From contig CALQLA020000020.1 in the NCBI GenBank assembly GCA_943331295.2, positions 1-64,000 on the forward strand: a DNA stretch of 64,000 bases, read 5' to 3'. The DNA is from Bordetella parapertussis (lineage in GTDB: Bacteria; Pseudomonadota; Gammaproteobacteria; Burkholderiales; Casimicrobiaceae). Both the position numbers and the translations under genes were made by a program. This document shows, in pieces, positions 11,511 to 24,491 of this stretch (the first letter of the stretch is position 1; every line of letters begins with the position of its first letter). Below the pieces are notes generated by a model. It made no database searches. It was not told the DNA's origin and saw only the letters and a program-made list of their open reading frames with translations.

Positions 11511-12139
11511 ACCCGCAGAAGCGACGGGCGATTTTCGAGCGGCTCCGAGCCGCGGACCCGCATCCGACGACGGAACTTGTCTACACCACGCCGTTCGAGC
11601 TGCTGGTCGCGGTGGTGCTGTCGGCGCAGGCGACGGACAAGGGGGTGAACAAGGCCACCGCGCGGCTGTTCCCGGTGGCGAACACGCCCGCCGCGATCGC
11701 GAAGCTCGGCGTCGACGGGCTCATCCCCTACGTGCAGTCGATCGGGCTCTTCCGCACCAAGGCGAAGAACGTCGTCGCGCTGTCGGAAATCCTGCTCGCC
11801 GAGCACGGCGGCCAGGTACCGGCGGACCGCGCAGCCCTCGAGCGGCTGCCCGGCGTGGGACGCAAGACGGCCAACGTGATCCTGAACACGGCGTTCGGCC
11901 AGCCGACGATCGCCGTCGACACGCACATCTTCCGCGTCGCCAACCGCACCGGCCTCGCGCCGGGCGCCAACGTCGACGAGGTCGAGCGCAAGCTGCTGCG
12001 TTTCGTGCCCGGGGAGTTCAGGCAGGACGCCCATCACTGGCTGATCCTGCATGGCCGCTATGTCTGCGTCGCGCGCACCCCGAAGTGCGGCGAGTGCCTG
12101 ATCCGCGACCTCTGCGACTACCGCGACAAGACGGCATAG
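11507..12139 (+). CDS. nth: Endonuclease III, DNA glycosylase/AP lyase
   Basis: The product is 210 aa, the standard length. It removes oxidised pyrimidines from DNA and cleaves the abasic site. Visible are the helix-hairpin-helix LPGVGRKTAN with the catalytic Lys, the catalytic Asp in AVDTHIFRVANR, and the C-terminal [4Fe-4S] ligands in the pattern C-X6-C-X2-C-X5-C (from CVARTPKC). The start ATG at 11507 overlaps the preceding stop (ATGA). Lying next to an RnfB-like ferredoxin protein, it sits in an iron-sulfur context. Confidence 0.96.
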   Translation: MNPQKRRAIFERLRAADPHPTTELVYTTPFELLVAVVLSAQATDKGVNKATARLFPVANTPAAIAKLGVDGLIPYVQSIGLFRTKAKNVVALSEILLAEHGGQVPADRAALERLPGVGRKTANVILNTAFGQPTIAVDTHIFRVANRTGLAPGANVDEVERKLLRFVPGEFRQDAHHWLILHGRYVCVARTPKCGECLIRDLCDYRDKTA

Positions 12140-12144
12140 CGCAA

Positions 12145-12570
12145 ATGTTCACGCCCTCGCGCGACGAAGCGCGCCGTTTCATGGTCGATGCCTGGGCGAA
12201 GTACCGGGCCGCCGCGCCGCTGTCGGACCTGGAGCGGATGGCGGCAGGCATCGCCGCGCTGCACCCGGAATACCATCCTGTCCTCGACGCTCCCGGCCGC
12301 CATCTCGAGCAGGACTACCGGCCGGAGTCCGGCGGCGTCAACCCTTTCCTGCACCTGTCGCTGCATCTCGCGGTCGCCGAGCAGATCGCGATCGACCAAC
12401 CCCCCGGCATCCGCGCCCATTTCGAACGCCTGGCCCGCGCGAAAGGCGACGAGCACGCCGCGCTGCACGCGGTGCTCGAATGCCTGGGCGAGGTGATCTG
12501 GCACGCCCAGCGCCACCGCACCCCGCCCGACGGCGCGCTGTACCTGCAGTGCCTAGAGCGGCAGCGCTGA
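12145..12570 (+). CDS. DUF1841 family protein
   Basis: The product is 141 aa, matching the small DUF1841 family of beta- and gammaproteobacteria. Its opening resembles MFTPSRDEARRFMVDAW, with a conserved GVNPFLHLSLHLAVAEQ segment in the middle and IWHAQRH near the end. No enzymatic function is known. It begins 5 bp after the nth stop and is the last gene of the rnfB-TPR-nth unit. Confidence 0.85.
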   Translation: MFTPSRDEARRFMVDAWAKYRAAAPLSDLERMAAGIAALHPEYHPVLDAPGRHLEQDYRPESGGVNPFLHLSLHLAVAEQIAIDQPPGIRAHFERLARAKGDEHAALHAVLECLGEVIWHAQRHRTPPDGALYLQCLERQR

Positions 12571-12631
12571 GCGCGGCGGGGAACGCTCCGCACGCCTGGC
12601 GCGCCTTGTACACGTCGCGTAGCCCGCGTTG

Positions 12632-12738
12632 CGTAGCCCAATGGCATGGACTCCTCCCCCTTCGTCTGTGAGTAAAACCCATTCACAGTCTGGCACTCGA
12701 TGCCGTTAGGTGGGAGGAGTCCATACCATTGGGCTACG
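12632..12738. repeat. 107-bp element with 27-bp terminal inverted repeats
   Basis: Positions 12632-12658 and 12712-12738 are inverted repeats of 27 bp with a single mismatch. They enclose 53 bp that hold a second small inverted repeat (CTGTGA at 12666-12671 and TCACAG at 12683-12688). There is no open reading frame. The outer ends (CGTAGCCCA / TGGGCTACG) resemble the arm ends of the REP-like palindromes in this window. It may be a MITE, a compact non-autonomous insertion, or a compound REP. As RNA it would fold into one long hairpin between two convergent transcription units. Confidence 0.75.
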
Positions 12739-12809
12739 ACATCCGCCGGCCCGCATGAAGCAAAACGGGCGCCGCGAAGGACGCCCGTCGGAGAACCTGC
12801 CGCGGCAGT

Positions 12810-13148
12810 TCAGTGGTGCGGCGTGGCCACCTTGGCCGGCTGCGAGCCGAAATAGTCGGCGAGGTTCTCGATGTCCTGCTGCGTCAGCGGTCCGGCCATC
12901 CCCGCCATGATCGGATTCTTGCGCACGCCGGTCTTGTAGTCGCGCAGCGCCTTGGCAAGGTAGTCGCGGTGCTGGCCCGAGAGCTTCGGGTAGTCGGGCA
13001 GCTGGCTGTTGCCGTCCATGCCGTGGCACGCGGCGCAGACGGCCGTCACCTTGGCCTTGGCCGACTCCATGTCGGAGGCCTGCGCGGCGCTCGCGCCGAG
13101 TGCCGCGGCGGCAAGGAGGCAAAGCATCAGTTTGCTGATCATGGTCAT
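12810..13148 (-). CDS. Small periplasmic class I cytochrome c
   Basis: The product is 112 aa. It has a signal peptide (residues 1-25, ending ASAAQA) and a haem site CAACH (38-42), followed by GMDGN as in cytochrome c4/c5-like halves. The distal Met is likely one of those in NPIMAGMAG. It would carry electrons in the periplasm. The start overlaps the stop of the upstream cytochrome gene by 4 bp, so the pair is cotranscribed. A second ATG 6 bp inside (13142) is an alternative. The two products together resemble a split dihaem cytochrome. Confidence 0.88.
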   Translation of the reverse strand: MTMISKLMLCLLAAAALGASAAQASDMESAKAKVTAVCAACHGMDGNSQLPDYPKLSGQHRDYLAKALRDYKTGVRKNPIMAGMAGPLTQQDIENLADYFGSQPAKVATPHH

Positions 13149-13513
13149 TTCGCCGCCGTCTTCAATCCGCCCTGCGAGTAGAACGCAGCGAGGTCGTTCA
13201 TGTCCTTGTCCGACAGCGACGCGGCGATGGCGCGCATCGTCGGGTGGTTGCGATCGCCGGACTTGTAGGCCTGCAGCGCCTTCACGATGTAGGGCGCATG
13301 CTGGCCGCCGAGCTTGGGCACCTTGTAGACCTCGGGGAACGCGGTCCGCCAGCCTTCGATGGCGTGGCAGCCCGCGCACATCTGCGTCTTCTGCGCGCCG
13401 GCGACGGCGTCGCCGACCGGTACCGCAGCCGGCGCCGTCTGGGCGATCGAAGCGCCCGGGACCGTAGCCAGCAGCGCGATCGCGGTAGTCGCGGTAAGGA
13501 ACAATGTTTTCAT
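13145..13513 (-). CDS. Small periplasmic class I cytochrome c
   Basis: The product is 122 aa. It has a signal peptide (about residues 1-25, ending ASIAQ), a haem-binding CAGCH at 46-50 and a candidate Met ligand in HPTMRAIAASL. It is paralogous to the next gene: both share a GGQH/SGQH...AL..YK.G pattern after the haem site. It is the first gene of the two-gene unit. Its redox partner cannot be told from context. Confidence 0.87.
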   Translation of the reverse strand: MKTLFLTATTAIALLATVPGASIAQTAPAAVPVGDAVAGAQKTQMCAGCHAIEGWRTAFPEVYKVPKLGGQHAPYIVKALQAYKSGDRNHPTMRAIAASLSDKDMNDLAAFYSQGGLKTAAK

Positions 13514-13632
13514 TGGGGGATTCTGACTCGAGGAATCGAAGGCTGGAGAACGAGAAGCGTTCGAGTTTAGCGGCGAAGCGGGGCGTGGTCAAACCTCCGA
13601 CGAGGCCGATGGCGTCATCCGGCCGACGCGGT

Positions 13633-13956
13633 TCATCGCTCCAGCATGCCGCGCTTGTCCTTCACGTCCTTCCACTCGTCGGCGTCGCCCGGCGCGGCCT
13701 TGCGCTCGATGATCGGCTTCCAGACCTTCGACAACTCGGCATTGAGCGCCAGGAACTCGCGCTGGTCCGCCGGCACGTCGTCCTCCGCGTAAATCGCCTC
13801 GACCGGGCACTCGGCGACGCAAAGCGTGCAATCGATGCATTCGTCGGGGTCGATGACGAGGAAGTTCGGCCCCTCGCGAAAACAATCGACCGGGCAGACA
13901 TCGACACAATCCGTGTACTTGCACCGGATGCAACTTTCCGTAACCACGTAGGTCAT
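13633..13956 (-). CDS. fdxA: 7Fe-8S ferredoxin
   Basis: The product is 107 aa, the usual size of FdxA. N-terminal cluster motifs [17 protein letters not shown] and [12 protein letters not shown] bind one [3Fe-4S] and one [4Fe-4S] centre. The helical C-terminal tail ([16 protein letters not shown]) is characteristic of this proteobacterial family. It is a soluble low-potential electron carrier. It lies just upstream of the two cytochrome genes on the same strand, with a 119-bp gap that makes a separate promoter possible. Confidence 0.94.
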   Translation of the reverse strand: MTYVVTESCIRCKYTDCVDVCPVDCFREGPNFLVIDPDECIDCTLCVAECPVEAIYAEDDVPADQREFLALNAELSKVWKPIIERKAAPGDADEWKDVKDKRGMLER

Positions 13957-14169
13957 CGCGCGCGCCCCGCCAAAAAAGCGTTGATTTTAGCAAAGCCGGC
14001 CCCACTCCGGTGGCATGGGGGCCGAAGATTCGTGCCCGCGCTTGCGCGCACTGCGCGCTTCCGCTAACTTCGATACTTCCGGGGACCGTCCCCGCCGCGG
14101 CCGGGCAGCACGCAGGACCAGGCGCCCCGCCCACATCGCAGTTCCCGCCCCCCCCCTCTCGAGGAAAGA

Positions 14170-14496
14170 ATGAGCGAACACATCAAGCACGTTTCCGACG
14201 GCTCGTTCGAAGCCGATGTCCTGAAGTCCGCGACCCCGGTGCTGGTCGACTACTGGGCCGAGTGGTGCGGACCCTGCAAGATGATCGCGCCGGTGCTGGA
14301 AGACCTCGCGAAGATCTACGCCGGCCGACTCACCGTCGCCAAGCTCGACATCGACGCCAACCCCGAGGTCACCGGCAAGTACGGAATCCGCGGCATCCCG
14401 ACGCTCATCATGTTCAAGGACGGCAAGGTGCACGCGCAACAGGTCGGCGCGATGTCCAAGTCGCAACTGACAGCTTTTGTTGACAGCAATCTCTGA
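14170..14496 (+). CDS. trxA: Thioredoxin 1
   Basis: The product is 108 aa with the redox motif WCGPC (32-36), the cis-Pro segment [11 protein letters not shown] and the standard thioredoxin fold length. It is a cytoplasmic dithiol reductant. The order trxA-rho-rpmE seen here is conserved in beta- and gammaproteobacteria. A GAAAGA-like purine-rich stretch just before the ATG serves as ribosome site. Confidence 0.97.
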   Translation: MSEHIKHVSDGSFEADVLKSATPVLVDYWAEWCGPCKMIAPVLEDLAKIYAGRLTVAKLDIDANPEVTGKYGIRGIPTLIMFKDGKVHAQQVGAMSKSQLTAFVDSNL

Positions 14497-14528
14497 ACCC
14501 GCTACGCTGACATTCGTGTTCGCCGCCC

Positions 14529-14551
14529 GCCCCTCGGTCTGAGGGGCGTTT
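14529..14551 (+). terminator. Probable intrinsic terminator after trxA
   Basis: GCCCCTC (14529-14535) and GAGGGGC (14541-14547) form a 7-bp stem with a 5-nt loop, followed by GTTTAT. The T-run is short, so efficiency is uncertain, but the position 33 bp after the trxA stop is right. Confidence 0.65.
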
Positions 14552-14662
14552 ATCGCGGCAACGCTCACGGCGCCACCTGGCTTCTTCCCGGCGCCACGCT
14601 CCCGACAGCTCCCCCGCGGCACCCCGCCGCCTTCGTCATTTCCGCGCGCCCCCATTCGCACC

Positions 14663-15922
<1,260 letters not shown>

Positions 15923-16085
15923 CCGTCTGCGCCGGCGCGGGCTTGAAAACCGCGCCTCCCCGCCCCATCTCCCACCCCTGCCGACGCGGGAATTGCGCCG
16001 GAACGGGAAACAGGGCATAATTATCGATTGTCGCCGACCCTGCGCCGCACTTCCAGCGCCGCCGGGGTACGCCAGCGAGGACACC

Positions 16086-16319
16086 ATGAAGACCGGAATC
16101 CACCCGAAGTACCAGGAAATCCAAGTTACCTGCAGCTGCGGCAACACGTTCGCGACCGGCTCGACCGTGAACAAGCCGCTGCGCCTTGACGTCTGCGCCG
16201 CGTGCCACCCGTTCTACACGGGCAAGCAGAAGGTGATGGACACCGCCGGCCGCGTCGAGAAGTTCCGCCAGCGCTACGGGTCGAAGACCGCGCCCGCCAC
16301 GCCCGCCGCTTCGGCCTGA
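16086..16319 (+). CDS. rpmE: 50S ribosomal protein L31 (zinc-binding type)
   Basis: The product is 77 aa. The start ATG at 16086 gives the conserved [12 protein letters not shown] opening. Four Cys in the pattern CSCG...CAAC (C16, C18, C37, C40) mark the zinc-containing form rather than the YkgM-type paralogue made under zinc limitation. A short Thr/Ala/Pro tail follows GSKTA. It is the third gene of trxA-rho-rpmE. Confidence 0.96.
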   Translation: MKTGIHPKYQEIQVTCSCGNTFATGSTVNKPLRLDVCAACHPFYTGKQKVMDTAGRVEKFRQRYGSKTAPATPAASA

Positions 16320-16346
16320 ACCCCGAGCTGCGCGGCACTGCGGCGG

Positions 16347-16434
16347 TCCCGCGATTCGTCCCGCGATTCGTCCCGCGATTCGTCCCGCGATTCGTCCCGC
16401 GATTCGTCCCGCGATTCGTCCCGCGATTCGTCCC
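16347..16434. repeat. Seven tandem copies of a 12-bp unit
   Basis: The unit TCCCGCGATTCG is repeated seven times without a mismatch (unit starts at 16347, 16359, 16371, 16383, 16395, 16407 and 16419), and a final TCCC leads into the terminator hairpin. It lies 27 bp after the rpmE stop. The length is a multiple of three, so shadow frames read as tetrapeptide repeats, but no credible gene spans it. Perfect identity suggests recent slippage expansion, and copy number is probably variable between strains. Confidence 0.95.
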
Positions 16435-16439
16435 GGAAA

Positions 16440-16460
16440 GGCAGCTTCGGCTGCCTTTTT
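16440..16460 (+). terminator. Intrinsic terminator of the rho-rpmE unit
   Basis: GGCAGC (16440-16445), a TTCG tetraloop and GCTGCC (16450-16455) are followed directly by TTTTT. The stem can be extended outward (AAA pairs with TTT). This is the strongest rho-independent terminator in the window. Confidence 0.9.
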
Positions 16461-16510
16461 CTTTCCGGCCGCCGGTTGCGGGGTTATCTTAGGGCCCCTG
16501 AGCACCGTAA

Positions 16511-19348
<2,838 letters not shown>

Positions 19349-19359
19349 AGGCGGCGCCA

Positions 19360-20481
19360 ATGGCCACGCCGGTCGCCACCGCGGGCAGCCTCGTCGTCAA
19401 GGTGGGGTCGAGCCTCGTCACCAACGACGGCCAGGGCCTCGACCATGCCGCCGTCGCGCGCTGGGCCGCGCAGATCGCCGAGCTGCGCCGCGCCGGCAAG
19501 CGCGTCGTCGTGGTGTCGTCGGGCGCCATCGCCGAGGGCATGAAGCGCCTCGGCTGGACCACGCGCCCGTCGGCGATGCACGAACTGCAGGCGGCGGCCG
19601 CCGTCGGGCAGATGGGCCTCGTGCAGGCCTACGAGACGGCGTTCGCGAAATACTCGCTGCGCACCGCGCAGCTCCTGCTGACGCACGAGGACCTCGCCGA
19701 CCGCCGCCGCTACCTCAACGCGCGCTCGACGCTGCGCACGCTGCTCGGCCTCGGCGTCATCCCGATCATCAACGAGAACGACACGGTCACCACCGACGAG
19801 ATCCGCTTCGGCGACAACGACACGCTCGGCGCGCTCGTCACCAACCTGATCGAGGCCGACGTGCTGGTGCTGCTCACCGACCAGTCGGGCCTCTACACCG
19901 CCGATCCGCGCCGCGACCCCGACGCCACGCTGGTGGCGACGGCCCGCGCCGGCGACCCCGGGCTCGAGGCGATGGCCGGCGGCGCCGGCAGCGCCCTCTC
20001 GCGCGGCGGCATGCTGACCAAGGTGCTCGCCGCCAAGCGCGCCGCGCGGTCGGGCGCCTCGACCGTCATCGCCTCGGGCCGCGAGCCCGACGTGCTGACG
20101 CGGCTCGCTGCGGGCGAGGACATCGGCACCACGCTGCTCGGCGACGGCGGGTCGCTCGGCGCGCGCAAGCAATGGCTGGCCGACCACGTGCAGCTCGCAG
20201 GCCGGCTCGTGCTGGACGCCGGCGCTGTCCGCGCGCTCGCGAGCGACGGCAAGAGCCTGCTGCCGATCGGCGTGATCGGGGTCGAGGGCGAATTCGAGCG
20301 CGGCGAGGTGGTCGGCTGCGTCGACGGTGCAGGCCGCGAGGTCGCACGCGGCCTCGTCAACTACAGCGCGGGCGAAGCGGCGCGGATACTCCGTCGGCCG
20401 TCGTCGGAGATCGAATCGATCCTGGGGTACGTCGACGAGCCCGAGCTGATCCACCGCGACAACCTGGTGCTGCTGGGCTGA
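19360..20481 (+). CDS. proB: Glutamate 5-kinase
   Basis: The product is 373 aa. The amino acid kinase domain (about 1-265) shows [28 protein letters not shown] and the phosphate-binding GGMLTKV segment. A C-terminal PUA domain (about 285-365) is present, as in the long ProB form. It phosphorylates glutamate in the first step of proline synthesis. The pair obgE-proB is conserved in betaproteobacteria. proA is not in the window. Confidence 0.96.
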   Translation: MATPVATAGSLVVKVGSSLVTNDGQGLDHAAVARWAAQIAELRRAGKRVVVVSSGAIAEGMKRLGWTTRPSAMHELQAAAAVGQMGLVQAYETAFAKYSLRTAQLLLTHEDLADRRRYLNARSTLRTLLGLGVIPIINENDTVTTDEIRFGDNDTLGALVTNLIEADVLVLLTDQSGLYTADPRRDPDATLVATARAGDPGLEAMAGGAGSALSRGGMLTKVLAAKRAARSGASTVIASGREPDVLTRLAAGEDIGTTLLGDGGSLGARKQWLADHVQLAGRLVLDAGAVRALASDGKSLLPIGVIGVEGEFERGEVVGCVDGAGREVARGLVNYSAGEAARILRRPSSEIESILGYVDEPELIHRDNLVLLG

Positions 20482-20507
20482 GGCTGCCGCGTTGCCGCAG
20501 CCCCGCA

Positions 20508-20656
20508 GCCCGGCCGCCCGAAGGGCGCGGACCGCCCCCTCGGGGGGAGGCGCGCGACAGCGCGCTTCGGGGGCCTTCGTCCGCGCCCGCCCGGCCGCCC
20601 GAAGGGCGCGGACCGCCCCCTCGGGGGGAGGCGCGCGACAGCGCGCTTCGGGGGCC
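20508..20656. repeat. Two direct copies of a 68-bp GC-rich repeat
   Basis: Positions 20508-20575 and 20589-20656 are identical 68-mers separated by 13 bp. Each contains short internal palindromes (CCCCCTCGGGGGG; GCGCGCGACAGCGCGC). Elements sharing the GCCCGGCCGCCCGAAGG core occur in opposite orientation at 30423-30588, also as a tandem pair. The stretch fills the gap between proB and rppH, whose genes converge. Confidence 0.9.
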
Positions 20657-20666
20657 CTATACCCGC

Positions 20667-21218
20667 CTACCCCGCCGGGTCGGCGTACGACGGCGGCATC
20701 GACGGGTGCACCCAGCCATACAGCCGATCGCGGCGCGTCTGCGGCCGCGCGTGCAGGTGGCGCTCGAGTTCCATCAGCGCGCGGCGATAGACCTCGCGCT
20801 TGAATTCGATGACGGTTTCGAGCGGCACCCAGTAGGGGTGCCAGCGCCAGGCGTCGAATTCGGGGTGGTCGCTCGCGCGCAGGCAGACGTCGCTGTCGCG
20901 GCCCGTGAGCCGCAGCAGGTACCAGATCTGCTTCTGACCGCGGTAGCTGCCTCGCCACTCGCGTCTCACCCAGTGTTGCGGCACCTCGTAACGCAGCCAG
21001 TCACGCGTGCGGCCCAGGATCCGGACGTGATGGGGCTGGAGGCCGATCTCCTCGTGCAGCTCGCGGTGCATCGCCTGTTCTGGCGTTTCACCGGGATTGA
21101 TGCCACCTTGCGGAAATTGCCACGAGTGTTCGCGTACCCTCTTGCCCCAAAAGACCTGATTCCGTGCGTTTACGACGACAATGGCGACGTTCGGGCGATA
21201 ACCGTCGCGGTCCAGCAT
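20667..21218 (-). CDS. rppH: RNA pyrophosphohydrolase
   Basis: The product is 183 aa. It opens [15 protein letters not shown] like E. coli RppH and carries the Nudix box (GGINPGE...RELHEEIGL, about residues 37-59). RppH removes pyrophosphate from mRNA 5' ends to start decay. I chose the ATG whose complement is at 21216-21218, because it gives the family N-terminus; a GTG three codons upstream (21227) is also open. It begins just after the 68-bp repeats. Confidence 0.95.
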   Translation of the reverse strand: MLDRDGYRPNVAIVVVNARNQVFWGKRVREHSWQFPQGGINPGETPEQAMHRELHEEIGLQPHHVRILGRTRDWLRYEVPQHWVRREWRGSYRGQKQIWYLLRLTGRDSDVCLRASDHPEFDAWRWHPYWVPLETVIEFKREVYRRALMELERHLHARPQTRRDRLYGWVHPSMPPSYADPAG

Positions 21219-21308
21219 CGCGGTCACCCTGAATCATGAAGTTGGCCTGATTGTTCCACAGAACGGGCGCGCTGCAAAGGCGGCGCGATGCCGCCCGCAG
21301 GGGCCGTG

Positions 21309-21860
21309 TCAGCGCGATGCCGGCGGGGCGAGCGTGGTCACCATTGGCACCTCGACCCGCGCGTCGTCGTCGCTCATCCAGACCTCGCCGTCCTGGATCA
21401 TGCACTGCAGTCGCATCGTGCGGCGCGCGAGTTTCGCGAGCGCCTGCGTCGCCACCGGAGGCAGCGTGATCACCGTCAGGTTCCCGGCGCGCGAGAGCTT
21501 GTCCGCCACCTGGCCCCACCAGATGTCGGCGCCGGTGCCGTACGCGTAGACGATGACGCGGGCCGCGCGACCGCAGGCCTTGCGGATGCGCCGCTCGTCG
21601 GGGCGGCCGACATCGATCCACGTCTCGATCGCGCCGGTCAGGTCGCGGTGCCAGAGATCGGGCTCGTCGTCGGTGGCGAGCCCCTTGCCGAACGTCAGCG
21701 CGTCGCCGGCGTTGAGCGCGAACGCGAGGAGCCGCACCATCATCCGCTCGTCCGTTTCGGAAGGATGGCGCGCGACGACGAGCGCGTAGTCCTGGTAGTG
21801 GTGCCGGTCCATGTCGGCGACCGTGAGGTCGGCCTTGAAGATCGTTGCCTTCTGTGCCAT
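21309..21860 (-). CDS. YaeQ family protein
   Basis: The product is 183 aa, the typical YaeQ length. It begins MAQKATIFKADLTVADMDRH and contains LAFALNAGDALTFGKGLATDDEPDLW and WWGQVADKL, which are conserved in the family. YaeQ has a nuclease-like (PD-(D/E)XK-type) fold, but its biological role is not settled. The gene lies alone between rppH and recQ on the same strand. Confidence 0.9.
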   Translation of the reverse strand: MAQKATIFKADLTVADMDRHHYQDYALVVARHPSETDERMMVRLLAFALNAGDALTFGKGLATDDEPDLWHRDLTGAIETWIDVGRPDERRIRKACGRAARVIVYAYGTGADIWWGQVADKLSRAGNLTVITLPPVATQALAKLARRTMRLQCMIQDGEVWMSDDDARVEVPMVTTLAPPASR

Positions 21861-21945
21861 GAGGGAATGTGTCGTCCGTTGCGGTTCGTGGCCGGCGTCC
21901 CGGGCGACGCGCGCCGGGAACCGGGGATTCGGGTGTGGTGCCGGC

Positions 21946-21959
21946 AGCCCCGGCTACGG
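21946..21959. repeat. REP-like arm at the recQ 3' end
   Basis: AGCCCCGGCTACGG differs by one base from the arm at 3366-3379 and overlaps the recQ stop codon. No second arm is close by. Confidence 0.45.
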
Positions 21960-23780
21960 CGCCGCGGCGACGAGTTCCAGCAGCGCGGCGCCATAGCGCG
22001 CGCGCTTCGCGGCGCCGATGCCGCCGATGCCGGCCAGCCCATCGTCGTCGTGCGGGCGCCGGCGGGCGATCTCCGCCAGCGTGCTGTCGTGCAGGATCAC
22101 GTAGGCCGGCACCGCCTGCGCGCGCGCCTCGGCGAGCCGCCAGGCCTTCAGCCGCTCGAGCAGCGCACCGTCGGCCGGGACGAGATCGGCGCCCGCGCCG
22201 CTCCTCGCCGCCTTCTTCGGACGGGCGCGCGCGACGACGCGGCGCATCGCGACCTGCGCCTCGCCGCGGAGCACGGGCCGGCTCGCGTCGGTGAGCTTCA
22301 GCGCGCCGTGCGCCTCGTGGTCGACGCGGGCGAAGCCCAGCGCCACGAGTTGCCGGAACACGCCGCGCCAGGCGGCGTCGTCGAGATCGGCGCCGATGCC
22401 GAACACCGACAGCTTGTCGTGGTCCCAGCGCGCGGTGCGCTCGGTCGCCTTGCCGCGCAGCACGTCGATGACGTGGACGGCGCCGAAGCGCTGGCCGGTC
22501 CGGTAGATCGCCGACAGCGCCTTCTGCGCCGCGGCGGTGGCCTCCCACGTCTCCGGCGGCTCGAGGCACGTGTCGCAGTTGCCGCAGGGTCCGCTCTCCT
22601 CGCCGAAATAGGCAAGCAGCCGGACGCGGCGACAGGTCGCGGTCTCGCAGAGTCCGAGCAGCGCGTCGAGCTTGGCCGACGACACGCGCTTGTAGTCTTC
22701 GCTCGCTTCCGAGCGGTCGATCAGCAGCTTCTGCCCGACGAGGTCGGCGAGCCCGTAGGTCATCCACGCGTCGGCGCTCTGGCCGTCGCGCCCCGCCCGC
22801 CCGGTCTCCTGGTAGTAGCCCTCGATGCTCTTCGGCAGGTCGAGGTGCGCGACGAAGCGCACGTCGGGCTTGTCGATGCCCATGCCGAACGCGATGGTGG
22901 CCACGACGACGATGCCGTCCTCGCGCTGGAAACGCGCCTGGTTGCGCGCTCGGGTCGCGGTATCGAGCCCGGCGTGGTACGGCAGCGCCTGCACGCCCTT
23001 GGTGGCGAGCCACGCGGCGGTCTCGTCGACCTTGCGCCGCGTGAGGCAGTAGACGATGCCGGCGTCGCCCGGATGCTCGTCGCGGATGAACCCGAGGAGC
23101 TGCGCGCGCGGATCGACCTTGTCCACGATGGTGTAGCGGATGTTGGGCCGGTCGAAGCTGGAGACGAAGATGCGGGCGCCGGCGAGGCCCAGCCGGTCGA
23201 CGATCTCCTGCCGGGTTTGTGGGTCGGCGGTGGCCGTGAGCGCCACGCGCGGCACGTCCGGGAAGCGCTCGTGCAGCAGCGACAGCTCGAGGTACTCGGG
23301 CCGGAAATCGTGCCCCCACTGCGACACGCAGTGCGCCTCGTCGATCGCGAACAGCGCGATGCGCGCGCGCTGCAGCAGGTCGAGGCAGCGCGGGGTGACG
23401 AGCCGCTCGGGCGCGAAGTACAGGAGGTCGAGCTCGCCGGCCAGGAGCGCCTGCTCGACCGCACGCGCTTCCGCTGCGTCCTGCGACGAGTTGAGGAAGG
23501 CGGCGCGCACGCCGGCCTGCTTCATCGCGGCCACCTGGTCCTGCATCAGCGCGATCAGCGGCGACACCACGATGCCGGTGCCCTCGCGCAGCAGCGACGG
23601 GATCTGGTAGCACAGCGACTTGCCGCCGCCGGTGGGCATCAGCACCAGCGCGTCGCGCCCCGCGGCGACGTGCAGGACGACTTCCTCCTGGTCGCCGCGG
23701 AAGGCGGGATGGCCGAAGGTGTCGCGGAGAACGGCGAGCGCCGGCGAGACGGTCTTGGAAGCGGCGGTGGCGGCGGTCAT
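21954..23780 (-). CDS. recQ: ATP-dependent DNA helicase RecQ
   Basis: The product is 608 aa. The helicase core has motif [14 protein letters not shown], motif II DEAH and the aromatic-rich loop [13 protein letters not shown]. It is followed by the zinc-binding domain (Cys ligands around CRRVRLL...CGNCDTC), the winged helix, and an HRDC domain at the C-terminus (about 530-600). It unwinds DNA 3'-5' in recombination and repair. It is complete, with a start in good context after a long gap to the broken channel gene. Confidence 0.96.
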   Translation of the reverse strand: MTAATAASKTVSPALAVLRDTFGHPAFRGDQEEVVLHVAAGRDALVLMPTGGGKSLCYQIPSLLREGTGIVVSPLIALMQDQVAAMKQAGVRAAFLNSSQDAAEARAVEQALLAGELDLLYFAPERLVTPRCLDLLQRARIALFAIDEAHCVSQWGHDFRPEYLELSLLHERFPDVPRVALTATADPQTRQEIVDRLGLAGARIFVSSFDRPNIRYTIVDKVDPRAQLLGFIRDEHPGDAGIVYCLTRRKVDETAAWLATKGVQALPYHAGLDTATRARNQARFQREDGIVVVATIAFGMGIDKPDVRFVAHLDLPKSIEGYYQETGRAGRDGQSADAWMTYGLADLVGQKLLIDRSEASEDYKRVSSAKLDALLGLCETATCRRVRLLAYFGEESGPCGNCDTCLEPPETWEATAAAQKALSAIYRTGQRFGAVHVIDVLRGKATERTARWDHDKLSVFGIGADLDDAAWRGVFRQLVALGFARVDHEAHGALKLTDASRPVLRGEAQVAMRRVVARARPKKAARSGAGADLVPADGALLERLKAWRLAEARAQAVPAYVILHDSTLAEIARRRPHDDDGLAGIGGIGAAKRARYGAALLELVAAAP

Positions 23781-23930
23781 GATCGAGGCGGAAGGGTCGG
23801 GCGCGGCGCCCGGCAGGGTCGCGCGCCGGGCCGGGAGTGCGGATTGTGCCGCAAGTCGGCGCGGCGGGCGCGGGATTCGCGTCGGCCGGACGGATGGCCG
23901 CCGCCGGCGACTGCCCCGCGGGATCGTCCC

Positions 23931-24445
23931 CTAGTTGCCGGCCTCGCGCGCGTTCGGCGGATAGACGCCCGCGAGCCGCGCGATCAGGATGGCGAGGAAC
24001 AGGCCGCCCAGCACCTGCTCGACCACGCAGATCGCGCGCGCCTGGCGCGACAGCGGCACGATGTCGCCGCACCCCGTGCTCGTCAACACGGTGAAGCTGA
24101 AGTACAGCGAATCGATGAGCGGCAGCGGCGCCTTCTGCCCGCCGACGGCGAACGACCCCGGGTAGTGAAAGTCGATCAGCGTGAACAGAAAGGACCACAG
24201 CACGCCGATCATCAGGTAGGCAGCGCCAGCACGATGACGAAGACGAACGACAACAGGGCCCGCCCGACGGCGGCGACGGTCGCGATCAGCAGGAGCACGT
24301 TGATCGTCGTGACGATCACCCGTCCGCGCGCGGTCGGATCGACGAAGGGCACGGCGGCGATCATCGCCAGCAGCAGGAAGAAGAGATAGAAACAGCGCTG
24401 GAAGAACACGCGCCCGATGGCGTCGCGCGCGATGCGTATGCCCAT
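23931..24445 (-). pseudogene. Two-helix potassium-channel-like gene, broken by deletion and frameshift
   Basis: Two adjoining frames make one protein. The upstream frame (24215-24445, 77 codons) encodes two hydrophobic helices (FYLFFLLLAMIAAVPF, then VAAVGRALLSFVFVIVLALP) and stops. The downstream frame (23931-24212, 93 codons) encodes a helix, a pore loop with selectivity signature TSTGCGDIVP and a last helix. Ion-channel proteins of this type are usually a single chain of about 210-230 aa. Here the halves total 170 and meet at a TGATG, with 40-60 residues apparently missing. I call it a pseudogene, though translational coupling of two fragments cannot be ruled out. Confidence 0.65.
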
Positions 24446-24491
24446 TCTCCTCCTCTTGCCGCGCGCGAAGCCCGCCGTCGCGCCGGATCTG

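Noticed and set aside
16347..16434. CRISPR array
   Set aside because: The 12-bp units are contiguous with no spacers and no cas genes are present.
20508..20656. CRISPR-like or attachment-site repeats
   Set aside because: Only two copies, no integrase or tRNA nearby, and a related tandem pair exists at 30.4 kb, so they are dispersed repeats.
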